A stretch of 64,000 bases of DNA from Austropuccinia psidii. Taxonomy: Eukaryota; Basidiomycota; Pucciniomycetes; Pucciniales; Sphaerophragmiaceae. Positions 55,247 through 64,000 of this stretch are shown one piece after another (position 1 is the first letter of the stretch; every line of letters starts with the position of its first letter). The position numbers were made by a program, and so were the translations under genes. Below the pieces are notes generated by a model. That model saw nothing but the letters and a program-made list of their open reading frames with translations. It ran no database searches and was not told where the DNA came from. The stretch covers positions 71,933,473 through 71,997,472 of the forward strand of contig JALGQZ010000004.1 in assembly GCA_023105745.1 (NCBI GenBank), read 5' to 3'.

Positions 55247-57888
55247 ATGGCCGGACACTGGCACGACCCCGGAAGCACTGCCAACAACGGTGACAGAGCT
55301 CCTGACGGCTCCCAGAGCGCTAAAAGCTTCCTTCCCTGGCCTTATGCGAATCCACGCCCTACGATGATGCCTCATGTGCCTGAGGCAATTCATCTGAGCG
55401 GCTCTGGACATCTCGCTAGCCGCACATCGCCCAGCGGGGCTTCTCAAGAAGCGCAAACTTTTGACAGTCACCAACAGAACCGAGGAAGCGTGTCGGAAAC
55501 CGTTGTAACATCCAGAGCTCCGTCAGTAATCTGTGTAACATCTTCTATAGTCCCATCGACAACTCGAGTTGGGAGTGTGATATCTGGCAAAGCCCAGAAA
55601 TCTGCCACCGCACTCAAGCCTCCAAAAAAGTTGCACTTTTCTACGAACGACTCATCCGCTAAGCCTGAATTTCATGACTATGCTACTAATTTCTCTTCTC
55701 GAGTCTGTTTCTCCGACCCTCCCAAAGAGCATTGTAGTGCTGGAGATTATCCATCGCGTGCTTCCAATCCAAACAAAAGCGACCCGGCAACCCAATTAGC
55801 CCTTTTGGGGTATGAGCAAGAGTTTCTTCGAAAGTGGGATTTTTGGTCTTTATTTTGGCTAGCGTTCTGCAATATCTCCGTTTTGCAAGGATCTTTCTGG
55901 GCCCTTTCCCTCGTCTTGAGAACAATTGGCCCCATATTGCTCGTCGTTGGCCATGCAATCAGCGGTGTATTTGTTCTTGGCCTTAGTTTCTTGTGGGCTG
56001 AAATGGCCTCGGCCTTTCCCGTTGCTGGTTCCATATTTACGTGTGAGTATACTCTTACAATAGCTCACTTTCATTTTTCGGAACATCTTTGATTTCGAGA
56101 CGCCTGATTTACTTCACGAGCTTTGGTACATCATCAGGGGTTTTTAAGTTTGCAAGATCGAACCCTTATTTACGGGACTGGGCCAGATTGCTTAGTTGGA
56201 TCATTGGCTTTTCGCTCTTTTGCGCCCACGTAATGTTGCAGTTACGAATGGGGTATGAATTTAGTAAGTTGTTAACTCAGTCTAATTTTCCATTGGCCCA
56301 AGACTCAATCCCATGCAAATTCCTCATCTTCGAAAATCCAATAGATCTAATCCTTACCGGAATTTTCACGGCCTCCGGATTCGAATGGGACGTCACCCAC
56401 AATGTTCAGATTTCTCTGTCAATCCTTTACGTGGTTACCATTGGTTTAATCTGCACAAGTCCTCTTGCCCACTCACCAATGTTTTGGAAGGTGGTGGGGA
56501 TAATGTGCGCAATCTTCCACCTTTGCGTTTGTATTTGCTTGCTAGCTACTTCAAGTCATCAAAGAACCTTCAAAAATCTCTTTCACCCGTACAAGGGAAG
56601 ACCAACATTTAAAAGCTTTGGTTGGACTTTTATAACAACCTGGCTATCCTCGACCATTTTTCTTGGCTCCGAAACTGCTCCGCATTTGGCCGAAGAAACC
56701 AAAGACGCCAGCAGGAATGTTCCAAAGGCAGTTGTCTTCGCTTCAATTTTCGCATTTTTTATGCAAATCATATCCAACACTTGTCTCGGATTAGTAAGTG
56801 CTTTCAGCTTAGTCCAAATAGTAATACTTCACGGTCTCATCTTTTCCCTTTTGCAGACCATTACCCCTATGCGACATAAACCCGCCACTGGGTGGCCGGT
56901 CATTCATGCCGTCTTTTGGCATTGCCCCAAACCCGTCGCAACCTTCATCATAACTTGCCTCTTATTTTGCAGTTTCGCGGCAGGTATTTCCCAATTTTTG
57001 GCTACCACCAGATTCTTTTGGGCCCTGGCACGTGACGAAGCGCTCCCGTTCGGTAAATTTTGGAAAAAAGTCACACCTGATGGCCGCCCAGTGAGAGCGA
57101 CGTTATTGTTTATGGCTTTGAGTGTTGTGATTTGTCTGATGGCATATGAGAAAAGTGAACGTTTGATGGAACTTAATCGGGAATTAGGCGCGACATTTGT
57201 AACGGTGCGTTTTGGGTTTTACTCTTCTTTTGGGTTGAAGCTTATGTTTTTTTTATCTCCAGATTTGCTACATGACAACGATCTTATTATACCTACTTTC
57301 GGAAAAAGGTGTTTATGATCGCGATGGGCGCAACGTCTGGAACATGAGACAATATAGCAAGCCAATCGCCGTCGTAGTTTTATTATTTCTAACGCTCTTT
57401 TTCACCACCTTATGCAGTCCTAAGCCATGGCCAATAACAACAGGTCAATAGCACCTGTCTTAAGCGCTCTTTCAATGTAAAATAGCTTTTACTCACTTAC
57501 ATGTCTTCCTTCCTGTGCAGCCGATTTACCTTGGGGTGTTATCTGCTTGCCTGTGATCATTACACTTTCTGTAATGGCCTGGTATCTTTACGGTCGTTCC
57601 CATTACGCGGGTCCAGTCAAGTCTCTAACTATATGGACTGTTGGACATGAGGTCGAACTGCCCAAAAAATTGAAACGTCCATTGCTTGCCTCGGAGAAAA
57701 AAACCACCTTTCAAGAAGCAAGGTCAGTTTGTCAAACGGTCAACGAACGAAGTGCTGCAAATTTAAACACGCAAGCGGACCCAACATTTGATATTCCGCA
57801 AACATACTGCACCTATCATACAGACGGTAGTCTGTGGACTCGTACAGACATTCAAGAGTCAACAATTCAAGAATCAACACTTCACTAA
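55247..57888 (+). CDS. Amino-acid/choline transporter (APC superfamily, ACT family), multi-exon
   Basis: Membrane permease for choline, GABA or another amino compound. Proposed exons: 55247-56042, 56138-56793, 56857-57204, 57263-57443, 57521-57888; all introns GT..AG, 58-95 nt. A further 39-nt in-frame intron at 56264-56302 is possible (GTAAGT..CCCAAG). The total is about 782 codons ending TAA. The start is the first in-frame ATG; the frame is open upstream to 55148 without another. An unusually long hydrophilic N-terminus (about 180 residues, Ser-rich) precedes the family start LLGYEQEFLRKWDFWSLF. Next come ASAFPVAGSIFT, repeated hydrophobic segments, and GSETAPHLAEETKDASRNVP, which matches the ACT-family signature between the middle membrane segments. 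RFFWALARDEALPFG and a hydrophilic tail of about 90 residues follow. The joins restore frame at every intron and no stop was seen, so it looks functional. The substrate cannot be fixed from sequence; HNM1-like choline or UGA4-like GABA transport are the options. Confidence 0.88.
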
Positions 57889-58067
57889 AGCTGGTGCTCA
57901 ATCCATTTCGAAAATGTCAAATGCACAAGTCTCAATACATAGGGAAAACAACAAGGTCATCGTTCCTCAGGGCTGCGACCTTTTTCATCCGAGAACTCGC
58001 CACTTTTTTTTTTATGGGAAAGAGCAGGCAGAATGGAGTAATATAATAATCCCTTTCACAAGTTTCA

Positions 58068-58073
58068 AATAAA
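58068..58073 (+). terminator. Polyadenylation signal candidate of the transporter gene
   Basis: AATAAA 180 bases after the stop codon. Confidence 0.4.
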
Positions 58074-58886
58074 AATGTGAATTGCTATAATTTATTTGTT
58101 TGGCTTTCTTTTCGATGTACCACAATGATCAGAACTGGATTGAATAGAGATTCAAAATCTTTCCCTTTTGTAATACGGAAATTCGGCCTTTCTGGTTTTT
58201 CTCAAACGAAAAATCAGAAAATACTGATTTGAACCTATTCAAGTAATAAAAAAGACCTATTTTTGTTTGTAATAATAATGTGAGATTTTCATTTGAAGTC
58301 GAAATGTGAGGCTTTGTTTTGTTAAGACGAAATCTTAGAGTAGTAAAATGCACTCAGAATCCTATTTCGAGAAGAGAGGTATATAAGATTTATCATCAAC
58401 ATATTCCACTCTTATATACATAACTGAGACAGTATGGAAAAGTCATCTAATATAAGTTAATCCACTTCCTTACTTGACCGTCACTTCTTATAGATGAGTA
58501 TATACATATATATATATATAGAGCTGATGACCTTTCTTGTTCTCTCCTCATCGACTCTCATTGTCTCATTTGTCTCACACACTTCCAGGTGTGTTAATTT
58601 TTGTTGCTGTCGTATCCTCCTCACTTCAGTGATAGGCATTAATACCTTTAAATTCAGCTGTTTTAATCTTTGTTTCTTTTTAAAAGAATTATTCGATTCA
58701 CAGGTGCTTGGATCATGAGGAAATTCATTTACGGAATTCCCCAATTCTTTTTCCTTAAACAGATTTAGCCTCACTTTTAGTTATGGCCTGTAGTTCTCAC
58801 TCTATTAAAAAACCATTCGTGCAGGATTAGTAAATCATCATGTATATAAACCACCTCTATGTTGTACCTTAGATATTGAAAGAAAA
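58074..58886. other. Intergenic, no gene recognised
   Basis: AT-rich with a (TA)n tract at about 58503-58520. The small open frames lack protein features. Confidence 0.5.
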
Positions 58887-59148
58887 TACCTTGGAACGGC
58901 AAGACAGTATGTCTTAGCCAGGGAATTAGGACGAGGAGTGGCACAAGCACAACAAACCTAAATAAGAGTAGGAAACATAAACGATTGGTTTGATTGCTAA
59001 TGTTATTATATACTGGTGTTAGGGAATTTATCAAGTAATCTAACTAGCTACCTTGGAACGGCAAGACAGTATGTCTTAGCCAGGGAATTAGGACAAGGAG
59101 TGGCACAAGCACGACAAACCTAAATAAGAGTAGGAAACATGAACGATA
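58887..59148 (+). repeat. Direct repeat of about 98 bp (58887-58984 and 59051-59148)
   Basis: Both copies read ACCTTGGAACGGCAAGACAG...AGTAGGAAACATrAACGAT with about three differences. The right copy lies inside the putative Copia LTR that starts at 59017. The left copy may be a fragment of another LTR of the same family. Confidence 0.85.
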
Positions 59149-59460
59149 GGGATTCTAGGTACAGGAGTCAGGCTATTTATAGTACTACAACTGTGGTTAA
59201 TTTGGTAAACAGACGGATTACATCATTGAATGTATGCGGTGGTTATGTGCACTTAATGTCAGTTGAGGTGTTCCTATTCTTATTTCTTTCAGATATTCCT
59301 TATCCTGTTTTCTTTGTTTTGTTTCCTTATTCACCTGTTTAGGTTCATCGGGGCTCCTGTATCCAGAAGTTCTGCTCCACAGCTCAGACTAATTGTAGTC
59401 CTGCGTTCTATAAGGTATTTTCTTTTATCAGATTTTGAGACCGGTGTCTCTAGCCATCTA
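59017..59460 (+). repeat. Putative LTR of Copia element 1
   Basis: Starts TGTTAGGGAATTTATC; the 3' end is not well defined, about 20-30 bases before the gag ATG at 59478. The TGTTAG start is shared with the second Copia LTR at 60938. No gene. Confidence 0.45.
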
Positions 59461-59477
59461 ATAAAAATAATCACGAG

Positions 59478-60937
59478 ATGGGTGGATGCAATATTGAACT
59501 AAATGATAAATACAAACTCAACAGATCAAACTTCCTGGACTGGAAAGTCAGGATGAAATCAATCCTCAGAAACAAGAAGCTATATGCATTTGTTGAAGGA
59601 ACAGAAAAACCAAACATTACCCCAGAACTCAATAAGATTGACCCATCAAGAAAAGAGATGGCATTCAAAATTATCTGCATAAACTGTCAAGTAAAAATTT
59701 CTTCCCAATTCTCAACTGATGCAGAAGACAATCCACACGTTCTGTGGTGAAGCATTGAATTGTTTTACTAACCCAAAACTGTGCAGAATCAGACTACCTA
59801 GCTCAACAGGATTTTCTCAACGTACCTATCAAAGAATAAACTTGAAGAAACCTTGAATAAACTACTTGAAAACACTCGGCATCTGTGCAGCTTAAGAGAT
59901 GAAAAAGCAACCAACCCATCCATTCTTCTAGAATCAGTAGTAGCAATGTGGACCATAATTAACCTACCGGAAGGCTACAAAACCCCTGGAGAACTCTGGC
60001 TGAAGAAATGCAAAATAGAGAGGGAAACACATGCACTGAAAGATACCATTGAAGAGCTATGGTCATATATTCAACGCACAGAAGATAATAATGAGAACAT
60101 AAAAGCTCTTACAGCTCTCCAGAGAGAAACTAACAGCAATATCACCACATGTAGAGAAAATTTCCATAACCCACTTACTAAACATTTAGAAGAAGACTGT
60201 TGGAAAATTCACCCTGAAAAGAGTCCACAAAACCTTGAGAAAGTAATACAGGCTCTCATGGCTGAGGCAGCCAAATCCAACAGGGAGAAATTAATCCTCG
60301 AATATGGAGCCACCACAACAATGGTAAACAACCTAGCATGCTTACAAAATATTGATATGAGAAAAGATAGCATCAAACTAGCTGATGGGTCAATTATTCA
60401 CTCACTATGATGAGGAACCATTGTATTAGACCTTCCCATTGTTACCCTCAAATTGAAAGAAACACTCTACCTCCAAGACCTAGACACAAATCTTAGCAGC
60501 ATGTCTACTTTTTGAAAATAAAATACACACAATCAAAGCATAGAACTATCAAAAATTCAAAGTGATTGACAAAAATAAAACAAGGGTAATAACCAGATAT
60601 TTTGAATCAGGAAATCTAGTAATTGACTTTTACAATCACAAGGAGTATGTGGCTTCAACAATCACTGAAAAGAACATCACCTCACTTCATCATGCTGCTG
60701 GCCATCCACCCCTCAAATATTTTAGAAAAATGTACCCTTCAAGAAATATTCAAAATGTCAACTGCCTAACCTGAAACATTTGTAATATGGTAAAAACCCC
60801 TTTCAAGGGAATTTTTCCCTCAGAAACAAGAAATTTAGAATTTATTCACCGAAATCTCCTCTATCAGTATCAGGGTCAATATAATTTCTCAGGATACTGG
60901 ACAGAGTTACGCACTACTCATGAATATTCTTTCTTGG
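59478..60937 (+). pseudogene. Copia element 1 Gag-Pol remnant
   Basis: Starts MGGCNIELNDKYKLNRSNF with the DWKVRMKSILRNKKL block of Copia Gag. The frame breaks near 59748. Gag resumes (59853-60410) with a degenerate zinc knuckle (HNPLTKHLEEDCWKIHPEK) and a protease box reading LEYGATTT where Copia has LDSGAT; the catalytic Asp is lost. After further stops (for example near 60410 and 60513) come a pre-integrase block LHHAAGHPPLKYFRKMYP (about 60680) and the beginning of integrase (about 60775-60930). It ends at 60937 where a second Copia LTR begins. Non-functional. Confidence 0.8.
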
Positions 60938-61510
60938 TGTTAGAGCATTTCAATGTCGAAACAGTGCTTTCTCTTTTTATTATTTGTACTTTTTATTCAA
61001 AATACTTTTCATTGACAAAAATTATAATAATTTTGTGTATTTATTATTGTACATATTTTACTAAGAGTAATTTACTCTTTAGTATTTAAAGAGGAAGTAC
61101 TTCTTTGTAGCTTGGGATATAAGAAATTAATTAATATCACCGTCTTCAATATTGCCTCATTATCATATACTCAACACACTATCAGCACCAGCTGTTCTAC
61201 AACTGGAATTGTTTTGTTTGAATTCATCAATTCAACTTCTTTTTATTGGCTGTGTGAACACAAGGGAAAACAACCTTCTGGTTGTATCCTGGAATCTCTT
61301 ATCATTGTATTAATCTTGACTGTGTGAACCCAGAGGAAAATGGCCTAGTGGCTGTATCCCAGCATCTGCTTTCATCATACTTTTTTTGGCTGATAGAACC
61401 CAGACAAAAGACCTCCTTTCTGTATTGCAGCACTTTGCCATACTTGTATTGGTTGTGTGATCTCAGAGACAAAGATCTACTGCTTGTATCCCAAAGCCTT
61501 GTCTCCTTCA
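60938..61510 (+). repeat. Putative LTR of Copia element 2, with internal tandem repeats
   Basis: Begins TGTTAGAGCATTTC in the middle of integrase of Copia 1 and ends about ..GTCTCCTTCA, 16 bases before the next gag ATG. Boundaries are tentative because no second copy is in the window. Confidence 0.5.
61244..61510 (+). repeat. Four imperfect tandem units of about 65-72 bp
   Basis: Each unit has the form TTGGCTGTGTGAACCCAGAG..AAA..CC..CTG..TGTATCCC..CATC..., at about 61244, 61312, 61384 and 61447. Units differ by many substitutions, so the array is old. Confidence 0.7.
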
Positions 61511-61526
61511 TCTTAAAATTATAATC

Positions 61527-62165
61527 ATGCTGTCAAAAACCTTAAACAGTTGCCTCTTACTGAATTCTGAGAACTATTTCACCTGGGTCACCATGATGGA
61601 ATCAGAGTTTGAGGTTATTGGTTCCTTGGACTTGATTTTATGTGCTGATCAACAATCCAGAGGGATCCAAGAAAATATTGATTGAAGAGCATATAGCCTA
61701 ATTATTTGTTGCTTAAATGAAGAAAATCTCTCATTTGTCTCAATTATTCTCAGAGAAGACAATAAAAGGGATGGGAAGGTCCTATGGAAGATGTTAAAGG
61801 AAAAATATATGTCCAATGACATCTCAAGTCAAGCCTTGGCCTTTACAACATTTAGCCAAGTCAAATTCACTACAATTTTAGATTTTAATCAGGAAATTAG
61901 AACTATGGTTAGAAAAATGCAATTAGTGGTATTTAAATTGGAAGAATATGCATTTAATATCATGGTGCTCAGAAACTTACCACCAGAAATTGACCCATTA
62001 AAAATGCAAAATGTGGCTACACCTGACAGAAGGTGTTGCATTTGGATTTGTATCATGGAGATAGATTGGATTCAGACTGGTGATAGGTCAGAAGTTGAAT
62101 TTAAAAATGGAATTTTTGGAAGAAATTCAAGCCACAAAGTTCCCATTAATTTGGTTAGACATTAG
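61527..62165 (+). pseudogene. Copia element 2 Gag remnant
   Basis: ATG 61527, then LLNSENYFTWVTMMESEFEV, a Copia Gag start. A TGA at 61683-61685 interrupts, and the same frame then runs to 62165 with LREDNKRDGKVLWKMLKEKY, DFNQEIRTMVRKMQLV and FNIMVLRNLPPEIDPLK, matching the UBN2-type Gag of Copia elements. No zinc knuckle, protease or Pol follows. Confidence 0.75.
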
Positions 62166-64000
62166 TGTTTAGTCATAATTGTCAAAGCTCAATGATATGA
62201 AAATACCTGATACACAGAAGAACTTCAATTGCACCTGGCTTATGAGGTCTTTTATTAAATTTTATCATTTCATAAGAACAAAATTCAATATTTAAAGTTC
62301 TTTTCTATAGATCTTTACATATATATAACAGGTAAAGTATGAATTCTCTCTCCACCTGACTTATGGGGATATATATATCAATAATATCAATACTTGTGCA
62401 CTTTAATTTTGAAATGAATGATCCTATGAAAACATATGTATTATAAAAAAGATACCTAAAAATTATTATATTTCTTTTATTTATGAATGATTCAAGAAAT
62501 GAAAAAACTTTTTATTGCCTCTTCTTAAATGAAAGATTTATTCCAAATTGAAGCAAGCTGTCAAGATTAATGCCTCAAAGTAGTTGTAAAGAGAGGCTCA
62601 CAAAAGACCTCAATCTATATTGAATTAATAGAAATGGTATTTTAACCACCACCTGCTTTGGATTTGTCCTTTAGAATTATAGCCAGAAAATATAGATATT
62701 GAAGAAAAATGTTTGTTTCGTGAGATTTTTTATTTAATAATCTCATGGTCAAAATGAAGAATTATTTTTATCTTGATATAAATACATAAAATGGCCTACT
62801 AATAGCTTATTCAATCTTCAGAACTATCAAAGATATCTAGTTCTCTCATTTTTTCCTCTCATACCAATTTGACTTCACTATGTATATTCTTGTTGTAAAA
62901 GTATTACTTCCAAATTTTTTTATCTTGATCTAATTACTCACTGTAATATGCAAAAATATGATGTAATTTTAGTTTATTTGTCAATAAGAATAGGGTAGTA
63001 GCTGTATCAAAAATTGGAATATAGCTCCAGTAACTAATATATCTCTAGATTCTAAATGAAATTATTTCTATAATGCTTGAAGAAAGGTAATACTAAAGTA
63101 TAATTATGGTCAAATGATTTCTGATTGCTTAATTTTCTATTTGAAAGAATTCCATTGACATAAATTGCTGTGTAATTTTTATTTAGGCTATATTTATTGT
63201 ATTTTAATGGGAATTTTTCACTTTTGCTTCAGGTTACTTAATATTGAATCACTTTCAGAATGATTAAGATATATGTAGAGCTCTCAATGTTATGAGAAAT
63301 TGAAACCAATTTATTGATTGGATGAGTTGATAGCTTCAACTGTTTTTAAAGAGACTTTTTGACTTTATAAATAACAAAGCATAAAAAGTTGAAATTTTTG
63401 AAATAATTGAGAGAATGAATATTAAATTTCTCTGCATTAAAAATTATTCAAAGGTATGAGCCACACTATGAAATACTGCCATAAATCATTGATTTGAAAC
63501 AGATATACACATTCAATGGCTATCCAATATTATTGAAAGCCCCATATTTTGAGATAAATTGAAGATTTCATCTAATTTTTTTAAGGTAAAGGGAATTATA
63601 TGTGTAATGAAGGAAATATATGTGGTATCAAGAGGTTCTTTTATCAAATTTGTTCTCAAAAATTAACTTATAAACCTTTTGAGAGCTTTTTTTAGTTGAA
63701 GTTACTTTTATAAGCTTTTACAACATGAGAGAATAATACATTGAGAAAAATAAGCTGCTTATAAAGTGTACTTTATAAGATTATATGTGAAGCTCTTTCA
63801 AATGTCTTGAAGATATAATATAAGATAGTTTATTTCTTTGTTGGTTATTTATGTTTGTATAAAGGATTCAAGATTTGAGTAAAGTCAAAAATCTAAAGGA
63901 CAGTCCACAGAAATAAGCCTGAAGAGACAAAAATATCACTTTCAAGCCATGTCAAATCAAATTCAAAATGGGGTGGAAACCACTTAAATATTGAAATTCT
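62166..64000. other. AT-rich, no feature recognised
   Basis: 1.8 kb without a frame, repeat pair or RNA gene that I could recognise. It may be the decayed remainder of Copia element 2. Confidence 0.5.

Overview
The window is eukaryotic and fungal: introns are short (about 40-95 nt) with GT..AG ends, base composition is AT-rich, and almost all of it is LTR retrotransposons. The Ty3-type protein families (the Gag-Pol of elements A-D, the Tf1/sushi-like Gag of E, and the cysteine-cluster ORF antisense in H) look to me like those of rust fungi (Pucciniales), most like the very large, repeat-rich genome of Austropuccinia psidii. That assignment is recognition from memory, not a search. Two 500-N assembly gaps (16430-16929, 46248-46747) break the story.

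Layout. Positions 1-52679 are a nested stack of LTR retrotransposons whose order can be read from target-site duplications (TSDs). Element H (+, 3' part only) sits inside the LTR of an A-like element (A2, -). Element A (3477-13120, TSD TTTCC) is inserted in H's 3' LTR. A2's pol is cut by an LTR (G) that runs into the first gap. After the gap comes a decayed pol (F, +) holding a 464-bp TRIM-like element, and F is split by element E (18840-45637, TSD TACAG). E's 5' LTR is itself split by two different full-length elements, B (+, 18946-29649) and C (-, 29655-39940), at one target, leaving three copies of ATACC. After the second gap come a second C copy (C2, -) inserted in element D (-), and D inserted in an old C-like LTR. 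A Harbinger-like MITE lies in A2's LTR.

Positions 53000-58100 are the only host-like part: a frameshifted hAT transposase tail, a GC-richer stretch without a convincing gene, and a multi-exon gene for an amino-acid/choline transporter (55247-57888) that looks intact. From 58100 to the end there are two degraded Copia elements and AT-rich sequence with no recognisable gene.

What stands out. Elements A, B, C and D each carry, in a second reading frame overlapping the start of Gag-Pol, a related open frame (conserved GW.P and YRIP...MART blocks). In A, B and C a short leader exon ends in phase 1, and splicing it to an acceptor just inside the Gag-Pol start enters this second frame, while unspliced RNA keeps the Gag-Pol AUG. 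This suggests a splice-controlled choice between Gag-Pol and an overprinted accessory protein. In A the spliced frame is continuous; in B and C it still meets stops, so a second small intron or decay must be invoked. Other points: a Zn2Cys6-spaced antisense gene with an intron between pol and LTR of H, a probable self-primer in E, and a shared tRNA-type primer site in A-D.
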